Of a DNA stretch of 64,000 nucleotides, positions 22,901-34,900 are shown one piece after another. Position 1 is the stretch's first letter; each line of letters starts with the position of its first letter. The translations under genes were made by a program, and so were the position numbers. The notes under the pieces were generated by a model, which saw only the letters and a list, made by a program, of their open reading frames with translations, was not told where the DNA came from and made no database searches. The stretch comes from Micromussa lordhowensis (Eukaryota; Cnidaria; Anthozoa; Scleractinia; Lobophylliidae): the NCBI GenBank assembly GCA_964020085.1, contig OZ026601.1:30728318-30792317 (forward strand), in the 5' to 3' direction.

Positions 22901-25900
22901 ACTAATGATAATGATGCTGTACCTCTAAAACAATTAAAGGAGATGACAACAGATCATAGGACAAATTATCATTTGCAACCTAGTTTTACTTTTTATAAAG
23001 ATTTTGGTGATAAAGCAGAATGTACTAAAGGATCTATACCTATTCCTGGGCACACTGATCATTTTGAACTATTAGAAGCGCCTCGAGAAGGGGCGCAATC
23101 TGGTTATGCTTATTCTACTGTTCGACTAGTGAACAATTTAGAAATAGATCCTAATTATTCTATCGTTTTTGAAATATTTGGATATGATGGAACAAATATA
23201 GTTACAGATGGTGATTCAGATAGGCTATTATTTACAAATGTCACTGGTAATGCAAACATAATTGATTTTAGTCATGATTGGTTTAGCAATTACGCAAAAG
23301 CTTACATAATATTTAATAGTTCTAAAAGAGATGTGAACATCCGTTTACAATTTCGATATTATGGTTCCAGTAACTCTAATTTTAAATTTCTATTTTTTAG
23401 TAGATGTGTCAAAGGAATACAAAGGACTAGTTTTGATCATAGATTATTTAATGTTAAAAGTACTGATTTTTCAGGAACAATATTAAATTTTGAACCGATC
23501 AATATGAATAATGAAAAGATAATCAATATTGGTAATCCTACTGACCCTAAAGATGCAACAACCAAAGAATATGTTGACGATGAAGACGCTAAACAGGATA
23601 TTGCTATTAATGATTTATCTTCTAGAAAAGCAGATAGGTTAGAAGTATTACTCCTAAACGGAAGCCAAAACATGACTGGTAATCTTTCTATGAATGGAAA
23701 TAGGATTTTTAGCTTACCTATTCCAACTGGGGCGCAGCAACCTGTGACAAAGACTTATTTAGAAAGTCAAATTGCTTCCATACCACAGCCTGATTTAAGT
23801 CTTTATCTCAAAGTAGATGGTTCACGCGCTATGACAGGAGATCTCAATATTGGTAGTAAAAAAATAACAGATTTAGAGACTCAAGATGATGTCCCAATCA
23901 CTGATTACCCTAATGCTTTAAAAGATTCTAAAATGGCTGTTAATAAACTTTATGTTAATGAAAACTTTTTAAAATTAAAAGGTGATGACTATGACTTAAA
24001 AGGTAAAAGAATAATAAATACTGAACCATATGGTGTCAATATTTTTGGTACAAATGATTTGGTCTCCAAGGCATTTGTCCAAGCAGAAATAAGTAAGCTA
24101 CCTACAGATGTATTAAAATTGGATGGTTCAAGGCCTATGACAGGTGATCTAAACATGAATAATAATCTCATTACAAATTGTGGTAGATTAACCATGGTTG
24201 CTGATGGTAATAGTCCAATTAATATGAATAATAGTTATCTTTATGGTTTACCAAATCCAGTTAGTGGTGATGATGCTGTTAATAAAACTTATGTTGACAA
24301 TGGTGATAATTTGAATTTACCTTTAAATGGTTCCAGATCAATGACAGGAAGTCTCCAAATGGGTGATCATGCTATCACTGGAATTAGTAGTAGTTCTGTA
24401 GACGACGCAGCCCTAACAGTTGGTGATGCAAAATCTACTTATCTACCACTTTTAGGAGATAGAGACATGGAAGGAAATCTTGATATGGCTAATCATAGCA
24501 TTATCCGCTTGAAAGATCCAAATTCATCAGATAACACACATGCAACTAATGTTAACTATGTTAATAGGAGAGTTACTGATAATAACTCAGTACTTAGATC
24601 TTTTATTGAATACAAAGTTAGTGAATTTGAAGAACTGAATATTAAAGCAAACCGACAAGATAATGAATTCTCTTTTGTCATGGATGATGATTTATTTAAG
24701 GAAGATGATGATGATATTACCAAAGTAAGAAAAGTCGACAAAGATTACTATGATATCAACAAAGCTACTTATCAATTTAAAATTAAGTATGACTCTGCTA
24801 TCGGTTATTATAGCACCCGATTAACTATTGATTTAAAATCGTTAGATTTAGGTGAGTATACATTAGCTTTTGAAATGTATTACAATGATAAAGTAGATCA
24901 TGACGAAGTGGTTGTTAACGCTGTATCTGAAACTTTGAATGTTTCACGTAATAATACAAATACTTTTTCCGATCACAGTAGAACAATAGTGAATTTTCAC
25001 AAATATGGAAACATTGGGATTATTGATTTAGATATTGATTTAACTTTAAAGTACAAGAACCCTCCTTATGATGCAGAAACAGACATCTTTGTAGTCCTTT
25101 ATGGTGTCACCGGTCATCAGAATGATGTTGACTCGAAAATTTGGGATAGATTCTATACCATCAGAAACAAAATCGTCTATTATGAAGCATCTATAGATAT
25201 GGGTAATCGTCAGATAACAGGATTATCTGATGGGAATGAAAACGGTGATGCTGTTAATGTGAAACAACTAAATGAAACAGAAGATAATGTTGTAAAATAT
25301 GTTGATGGTGAAATTGTAAAAGTAAATAGTGAAATAGCAAAAGAAAATCCTACTATTAATGAAAATAAAAATTTAGTAGAATTAATAGTAAAATATATAT
25401 TAAGTAATGATTCAAAGATTTCTTTAATAAAAGATTTGTATTTTTCTGATAGTAATGAAGGTAAAACACCAAATACATATGCATTTGTAACTACTGGTGA
25501 TAACAAAGGTGATTTAACTTTTTATTATGTATTTCAACATAGCACAACTACAAATAGTGTAATGACTATAAGTATTAGATATAAGAACTTACTTGGCTTT
25601 GAACATATTCATGTTGATAAAAGCAAAGTCGTAATTTCACGTAATCCTACAATAGATGAACCATCTTTAAGAACATTTAATATTCCAAATAACGCTTTAG
25701 GAAAGCAAGTCCTATTTTGGATTTGGGTAAAAGACACTCATATGAAACTAATTTTTAGTGGAATTAGTGCTCCAATTATTATTAATAATTTTTTTACTGA
25801 TAGTAGTGGACTGCCAACTATAAGAAGAATAAATGTAGATGATAATCCTTTCACTAAGGTGAGAGGATTGGTAACAAAGAATGTTTGGGATAATAATAGT

Positions 25901-28900
25901 ACAGCATTTGAAAATGTGAAAGAATTTGAAAACAGTCAAGGAACTATTATATAAATAAATATATATATATATGGGGTTTACTAATGGACAACATGACAAA
26001 CCATCAACGACAGGAAAAGTAGAAAAGGTTAAAAAAGGAATAGGCATAAAATTAACTCCAGACAACCATTTCCATTTACAAAACAAGAGATTAACTAACA
26101 TTTCCGCTCCAATGGATGATCACGACGCAACCACTAAACGTTTCGTATCTGATTTATTAAAGACAAAAGCAGCAACTACATACGTTAACAATGAACTAGC
26201 TAAAAAGACTAACTCATCAGCTTTAAAGGATTACGCTTTAATTACTGATTTAGGAACTTTAGCAATCGAATTCAATGATGCATTAAAAAGCAAAGTCGAT
26301 TACAATGATTTAGAGACTAAGACGCAAAGTACAAATACCTCTGTCCACCCGTTCATCACCGTCTATGCAGAAGAGAATGGACCACTGATTAAAAGCAGTC
26401 TCCAATGGAGTTTTGGCAATGGATGCGAGCGGAATAAGCAATATGGTTGGCCTAGTCCTGTAGACGGTAAAATAGTTCGTGGAAGCATTTGTGCTTGCGC
26501 GGGTAATAGGCAAGCATCTGAAGTGATCGTCGGCTTAGTTCTTAATGGTGCTGATAAAGATTTAAAAATTGTCAAACCTGTGGATGAATGGTCAAATCAC
26601 ACCATTTTCAGCGATCCGATTACGATACGAGCTGGTGACAGAATCAATTTTCGTAGCAAAACATCTAATTCGGCTGTAACACACGCGATGGTAAACTTAT
26701 TAATTCAAATTGATATAGCTGTCTAGATAATATTCAAATGAGTTTATGAAACGCTTTTCATCCAGACAATAAAAGCTACGGTTGATTAAAAGCTACGGTT
26801 GATTAAAAGCTACGGTTGATTAAAATAATTGATGACATATGTCTATGCTTATTATCATAGTCTACAGGGGATTCCCGGAAACGCGTTTCATCTAGCTATG
26901 GTTAGCTAAAATAATTTATGACTCATGTCTACAGGGGATTCCCGGAAACGCGTTTCATCTAGACAATACAACTCAACGCATTTTAGAAAAATTTATCTTA
27001 TCCAAAGAATATATGGATATTAAAAGTTTATCTTCTTTGATAGATGAAAGTAGAAAGTTTATTAAAATTTCTCTCGAAAAGAGGGGAAAAAAATCAATCA
27101 CATCTTTTGAAAAGTTTGAAGGTTTCAATTTAAAAGATTGGAAGAAAAAGTTAGCGTGTAACGGTTTTATTAGAGACCAAACTGTAAACCTACAAGGTGA
27201 TCAAACTGAAAAAGTATATGATGAATTAATCCAAATGGGCTATGATAGTGATCAAATTATTTTTAATTTATAAATATAATAAAATAATATAATGGTGGCT
27301 AAAAAGAATATTTTCGATTGGAATCATATTTCAGACAAATTATCGACTGATGAAGTAGACGAACTAAAGTCTTATTATCTAAGCTATCATAGGAAATGTT
27401 GGGCTTTCAAAAAGGCTTACAAAAGATTTAAATTGCTCAAATTCATTGGTAATTCACTCTCTGTTCTGACAGCTTCAGGTGGGATTGCTAGTGCTATTGC
27501 AACAGGTGGTATCAGTCTAATAGCGATTAGTACAGTGGCATTATTAGTTAAAGGATATATGGAACATAAAGGTTTAGACTTAAAAATTCAAAATTGTACC
27601 TATGCCTACCAATCTTACCAACATTTGTTAACAATGATTCGAGAAGCGATGCGCTCAGGTGATCTTAACCGAGAAAGTTTAATTAATCAAATGACAAACG
27701 TTGACAATTTCGTGATTGATAATAGCCCAATTATTGATAAATATTTAAAGATGTATGACACTGTCCACTGACTTCAGACACACGCTAGTATGCGAGAGTA
27801 CATGTTTTGAATATTAATGATAGGTGACATGCAAATATCGACCAATTAAAATTTGTCTGATGCATCAGACTATGCTAACTACGCATCGTGAGAACAATCT
27901 AAATTTTACTATATCCTACACTATCCTACGCATTTCAGGCATTTTTGTGCGTAAAATAGTATGTCTAATTTTTACGATATCTACGCTACTTACACTACCT
28001 ACGCATAACCACGCTGTTTCAGTGTATTATATCATATATTTTAGACTCAGATTTTTACACTAACTACGCTGAGATGCGTAAAATCCAGAAATGTCCTAGT
28101 TCCCCCATTTCCTACACTACTTCTTTAGCTCTTTTTAAAGACTCCAGTTTAAGCAGACAAAATTTACGAACAATTGGTTATCTAAAATTCTCAAAATATC
28201 TACTATTTGAGCTTAGATATGAGATTATTGCATGTGAATATATAAAAGACCGTATATTTGAAATGCAGAGAATGATGTGAAGACATGATTGATGATCGCA
28301 GTTATCAGATAAAAAACGTAAGCAGGACCGAACGGGATTCGAACCCATGACCTCTGCGATACCGGTGCAGTGCTCTACCAACCGAGCTATCAAGCCAACT
28401 GGGAGTTGGTCATCTTCTAATGTCGTAATATACCCGTAGATGGTGAAGAATGCAATTGAATATATGAAAGATCATATATTTGAATTGCGGAGAAAGATGT
28501 GAAGACATGATTGATCATCGCAGTTGTACACAACTTAAGCAGTTGTGAAATTTAAGCCTGTTCAGCTCCCACGAGTTAGCCATTCGCTCTTACGAAGTGC
28601 TAACGCTCGAGACGTCAGCTTTCAAATCTCTTTACGATGGCCAATTCACATTATCAACTAAGTTGATAAAACCAAATTATCTTGCTCAGCTCCCACTTGG
28701 CTTGATAGCTCGGTTGGTAGGGCAGCGCACCGGTGTCGCAGAGGCCATGGGTTCGAATCCCGTTCAGGCCTGAATTTTTTTCAGGCTTTAATTTCCCAAC
28801 TGCTTAAGTTGTGTGTATAACTGCGATGATCAATCATCCATGTTTTTACATATGAGATTATTATTTTATTTTTTTTTTTTTTGACGTGGAGTTGTAAGTT

Positions 28901-31900
28901 ACCGATACAAGATGCAAATTTGTAACTGAAAACGTCACAACTCTCAACTAGCCTCCTGAGTCACAAAGATAAACATTACCGATTTCGAGGCGTCTACGTT
29001 CTCTCTGTTGAGATTGACCACGTCAAAATGTTGCATATTCGCTAAGAAAACACTGTAAGCACGAGCAATCTGCATTTTTGTTGCTGCAGTTCCACCCAAA
29101 ATATTGCTACAAACGTCTGTTGTGCGAGCATTACCAGATTACAGACTCTGGTGCCGAGCCACAGGAACAACTCCAATGTACACAGCTCTTCTTAGGATAA
29201 AGAAAAACAAGAACATCGTTCTGGTGAATACAACAGACACCGCAAACATCCTGTTAACAAAACAAGGGAATTACTCTTGTGTGGCAAGTAACAAGTTTGG
29301 AACTGACGTAAAAGAGTTTTCAGTCATTTTTGCAGGTGAGAAATGCTTGACAGGGTATATCCAGAACTTTGTTATTTCTTTAGGCTATACCTAAAGTAGA
29401 GTTTGGATGGGAATGCTGGAATCGCAGCTATCAGTTATACATTGCACCTTATTTCTCGGATGTCAGTAAATGTGTATGTCTCAGATCGCATCGATCAGTT
29501 AAATAGCGTTATATCACAGCTAAAGTTATTTCTTAGCTATCATTTAAACACCATTCAGACTCAAAGGGGTACCATCAAAGATCCTTAAATATTTCTACAC
29601 CAGGTTGCTGTTTTCAGGAGACGTCTGTCAAGAAAATTAACTAGGAAAAAAATTAAGAAATTTAAATTTAAATTAAGAAAAAAAGTGCTGACCTGTTAAA
29701 ACTATTTAGTTCTATACGGTTTAACATTTTATTTGAAATAAGAATTATATTTGGACCGAAAACTTAAATTTTGAAAGCTTAGGGAATATAACATGGGGCG
29801 TTTTTATCACGCGATAGAAATCGAGAGCGAATAATCTAATTAATAGTTTAATAGAAACACGAGTAAAAAGTCTCCCCAACTTTTACGCAAATGCCACAAA
29901 ACAGTGTACCATTGCACACACATTTAAGCCTCTGATCTTGGTTGAGTTAGTTTACATGATAAGCATATTTTCTTGAATGTCATTTTAATGTCTTTTTTTT
30001 CTTTTAGATTGTCGACCTCAGTGCTCACACTGGAGCTCTGCTTATATGAATTCTCTTTACTGCAGCAAAGTAACCACCCCCTATGACATAGTTAAATGCG
30101 CACCCACGATCACTGATACGATGTAAGAAACTGTAACGTTAGTACAATAGGCCTTATCACGGTTTCCGACGCCATTTTGACGGGTAGGCAAAGCGGTCAG
30201 AAATTACAGTGTTTGTATGGGAATCCGATGGCAAAGAACTTTTTCCAAAATCGAATTTTACGCAATTTGTGAATCGCAATGTTAAAATATCAGGTGGAAG
30301 ATTGTATTCACCAAGTTTGAAGGATGTAACTTAACTAGAAGACGCTCAGTTAATTTTTATAATTTAGCATACATTTGTCTGTAATTTTTTTTTCGGCGCC
30401 GCCGCGTCTTCCCAGCCAAATTTACAGACAAATGTATGGAAAATTATAAAAATTAACTGAGCGTCTTCTAGTTAAACTACAACCTTCAAACTTGGTGAAT
30501 ACAATCTTCCACCTGATATTTTAACATTGCGATTCACAATTTGTGTAAAATTCGATTTTGGAAAAAGTTCTTTGCCATCGGATTCCCATACAAACACTGT
30601 AATTTCTGACCGCTTTGCCTACCCGTCAAAATGGCGTCGGAAACCGTGATAAGGCCTATTGACGCGCAATCCTTTTGTGACTTGTGTGACAGGCAATCAT
30701 TTTGCCTCTCGTGTGATTGAAATCGGTTGTGTGACTTGTCTAAATGGTTCTTTTTGAGATTTGCAAGCGTGACAAGTAATTCTTTATGCAATAGTGATTT
30801 AACTCTCACACGTGTACTGCACAAATATTACTAAGAGTATGTTAACACAATATGAGGCCGTAAATGGCCCCTAATCTTCCCATGTTGTAGGAGCCTGCAG
30901 AACGATCGTAAAAGTTATCATTAGGAGATTGTTTTAAGCGCGGTTCTTAACATGAGAAAAAATGGCGCTTGCTGCAGCGAATGCTCATTACATTTTGCGT
31001 AACGTATTTTTGAAATCATTTTATCCAAATAGATGTCTTTTTCACATCAATAAAAGCAACCGTTATTTAAAGAACATCGCGTTCCTGTTCCTAGGACACA
31101 CCAAATGTGTAAAAGTTGAAACAGAAAGACAATAACTTTGATATATTTTTTGAAAGTTGTAAAATCAGGTTTTAATGGTTCACAGAAAGTTATTTTCTTC
31201 CATGCAGGACAGTGGCTTATAGCAACTTTTCTCTGCGTCTGCCTTTTGAAATGTTTTCTCGTATAACAAGTCTACGGTGGCTGTAAGTACAGTACAAATA
31301 CGAAATCATCCTTTTCCACTTCAATCCATATTTCCCCTGCTCCAATCCATATTACCCTACTTACGTATCTCTACGGATCTCCCCTTTATTATGGTCGCCT
31401 TGTAACATTTTTTCTCGAGCAAATAGCAAAGAATTTACTCTGATGATTGATATTTTCCCCCAAAAAAACGATTCAGGCTTTAATTCGCTAACTATGCAGT
31501 TCGATTCCAATATCTTAATCAGAGAAACGTAATTAATGTTATAAGATAGCCGCGTGATTCAAATGCTTAGCGCGATCGTTCATCGCGCAACTTAATAGAC
31601 GCAAGGCCCTGCTCTATAAAATGACGTCTGCAAATTGATGAACCTACCGGAACATTTGAGAGAGGATCGATTTTATCATCGAAACCAAAAGTTTTGTCTC
31701 GCTTTCTTGCAATCTCTGTGCCTATGTTACAAGAAGATAGAAATGCTCTCGGCTACACCTGAAGCAAATCTTGCGTATTCTGTTACACATCCTGCTCCCG
31801 CGTACATTTCAAACGCGATAGAGGCGCGAACCATTTGTTACTAATCAATCGTTTCAGTTAAGGCAGGGATAAACATGAATAGGCGTGAAATTTGATGTGA

Positions 31901-34900
31901 TATAAAAAAGGAAATTGTTAGGATTAAGATGGGTTGAAAACACTACTAAGACTTGGCCCCCGCAAAAGAGAGCCCCAGGTTGCTAGGGGACTGTTTGGTA
32001 TCCGTCTACTGATTCTTCAATTTTCCAAATCCAAATTTCAATTTTCCAAATCCATCAAATCTTTAACATTTCATGTTTTCCTCAATTTAACCTATCGTTT
32101 GAGAAAAAATTTCTCTTTCCCAAAATGCCCAAAAATCACCCAAAAATTTACACAAAACAGTGGTTAATGAGATAATCAGAGAGATTTTGTGTCGCTTGAA
32201 ACGTGACCGAGATATTGGCAGAAAGGCCGTGTTAAGCGACCTCAAAACAGCTTTCATGTTTACCCCCGCCTTAATGGTAACATCTTTTCTCCAGGGCTCT
32301 TCGTTCAAATGTTATTAAATTTCTATCTGACGGGATCTTTTCCACTCTGACAAATCTGGAAACTCTGTAAGTAAAAAAGGTAATTTATCATGCAAAAAGA
32401 GAATACTGAATGCAATGGTGCATTTGTTTGTGCTCCATCTATTTTGTTCTGCCAACAAAAAAATATGTAGTGATACAGTAGCGATTGACAGGTTCAAGTC
32501 AATTGAAACTGTTACAAAACCTCAGTCAAGCTAGAAAATTAACTAGATCTGAGGTAATTTCCAGTGCTGGAAAATAAACCGATAATTTCCCTCAGAGAGT
32601 TAGCTTTCGAAATAAAATAGAGGATCACACGAGGCAAAGACTAACTCTCTGGCCTCCTAACTTAAAAATGTACCCCTTCAATCGCAATAACTGTTTGTGT
32701 TTGTTAAAATTGACTTTTGTTAATTTAATTTCTTACCTTTATAGGCATTTGAACCGAAACGGAATAACGAATCTATCTGGGGGAGTATTTGCCAACCTGA
32801 CTAACCTATGGAGCCTGTAAGTAAAAATTGTGCCATCAAAAAGGTCACTGTGATCTTCTGTGGAAAGGAATCGTTTGTTTGAGTGCAATGTCGTGAATCC
32901 CTCAGGGTGGCATACCTCAGTATTTAGGCCTAACGTGTGAGACACAAACATAATATAGGTCATTGTGAAAAATGCTGAGGCAAGTTCCACCTTTTGATCA
33001 TTCAATTTTTCAATTTGCAGTTTCGGAAAACAACACGGACTTAACGACTAATGAGATCGAGAAATCAGAAGTCTCTAAAATCTTTAAAAACTGAAACAGT
33101 TGAGAGATCTGCCATGTTTACGACGGGCAAGCTCTCAATTGACTGATGGATAGGTAGACGCTATGAATGTAGCACCATTTAACACTGGTGCAAAAAAGTA
33201 CGTACATGGAAATCACAGCAATAAATATCTTGCATTGTCGCCTCTCAAGGTTACTACTTTAAGAAACGACAATTCAGAACGAGTATTTTTAGAAGTGGAT
33301 CTGATGTGTCTCGGGTAAAATCCCTAAAAGGGTTTAAATTACATTTGTTTCAGCGATCGGGAATCAGTTACGCCTTAGTTAATTATTTTATGATTGATTT
33401 TTGTAGGATTTTGTCCTCAAATGCTATCACATATCTACCTAAAGAGGTATTTCTCAGTCTGAAGAGTCTGCGAGAGCTGTAAGTGCAAAGAAGTTGGCTC
33501 TTGTCTGTTTTGTCAAATTAACCCCGTGAATTCCAAGACCGCACATATACGCGCGCTGAGTGGTCGTGCTCTATGTACCACTTGTGACGTCATCAATTTC
33601 CATGTCACCAGATATTCTTGATAAGCAGTTAGTAGAGCTAGGATAGATCTATCGGCACAGCAGTCGGTTTTGGATATTGATGGCACTCTGACGTAGCAAA
33701 CTGAAAAACAACGGTATCAGTTTTGGTGCAAAACTTGTGGTAAAATGGCCCATTATACCTTTTTCCAGGCTTTGCCCATAATTAACACCCAACTTTTTAC
33801 GTTAACCAGAAAAAAAATATGAAACCCGAGGGGTAGCGAGAGTAAAAGGGCCGGGAGAAAGAAAAGAAAGGGGCAAGAAAAAATCCTGACAATTACCAAC
33901 GAGTCCAAATTTTGGCTTATGCGCATGCCTCAGATAAAAATATTGCACATTTCTGTAACTAATCTATTCTTTTGGTAACAAATGGCTTTCTCAGCAAAAT
34001 GTAGGCCCATTGAGCGTCATTGTAGCTAAAAAACTAATTTAACAGTTAAAAACGGCGTTTTTGGTGAAAATTTGAGAGGTAAAGTGTTGAAAAAGGTTTT
34101 TGATTACTTAACTATTGAGGGATTTACTTTGACAGGGATTTGTCTTACAATACTATTTCATTTCTGCCTGACGGGATATTTGGCGAGTTAAAAAATCTTC
34201 GCAAACTGTGAGTAAAATAAAGCAGCAGCCAGGATAGTGCAATATTCTGTACCATATCTTTATTTTTATCAAAAAACAAGAAATTAAGCTAAATCAGCAG
34301 AGGATGATGAATCTGACCATTAATACACACGCAAAATCAATATCGTGTCTCGACGCTTAATTCAAAAAATGTGGTTTTGGTTCCAACAATAGGAGAATTC
34401 CAGCGATTATATGAACGTCATTTAACAAATAATTTATTACATGATTTTACACACATGGTAGGCGCATTAGTCTCGCTTTGAGGGTTTAGCCTTACTGTCA
34501 CCTTGTGGAGCAGTGTGTCGCAAGAATTTTAAATTAGGTGCTGGCAGAACTGGGCAAATCAAAAGAAAACTACACTACCACAAATCAATTTTGTAAAAAC
34601 AGCATTTTCCCTTTATCCAAGCTTACAATGATAAGTTTTGCTCAGCTTATGATGAATAAAAGTCATGTCAATGCCTATGTTGAGTTGATATACACATCAG
34701 AAGATTGAGAGTTCAAACGAAACCTGCCAGAACTACAGACCTGCCGCCATGACATATGCGATAAGTGATGTGAAGCCTTCTAAGTTTATTTATTAGATGA
34801 CTAAAACCTTTTTCTATAGGCAGCTGGACTCTGGACTATTGCATCGTTATCTGACGGGGTATTTACTGGCCTTATAAACCTGCAGACTCTGTATGTAAAT

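Larger units (their letters stand above)
7990..28121. mobile_element. Complete Polinton/Maverick (polintovirus-type) element, 20.1 kb
   Basis: Bounded by identical 242-bp terminal inverted repeats and a TCTTTA duplication, the element encodes the full Polinton core: PolB, integrase, packaging ATPase, adenain-like protease, major capsid protein and penton. It also carries fibres, a PLA2-domain protein and a VLTF3-like factor. All the major ORFs are open. Genes 8237-21530 read leftward (except a small plus-strand ORF at 15792) and genes 21601-27771 rightward. The length is within the usual 15-20+ kb range. Identical TIRs and intact genes point to very recent integration and possible virion formation. 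Confidence 0.97.

Noticed and set aside
28326..28396. tRNA gene on the minus strand
   Set aside because: The D- and T-arm boxes are good, but the acceptor stem is poor and the anticodon arm has a nine-base loop without U33. The same head recurs with a common downstream body, so it is a SINE.
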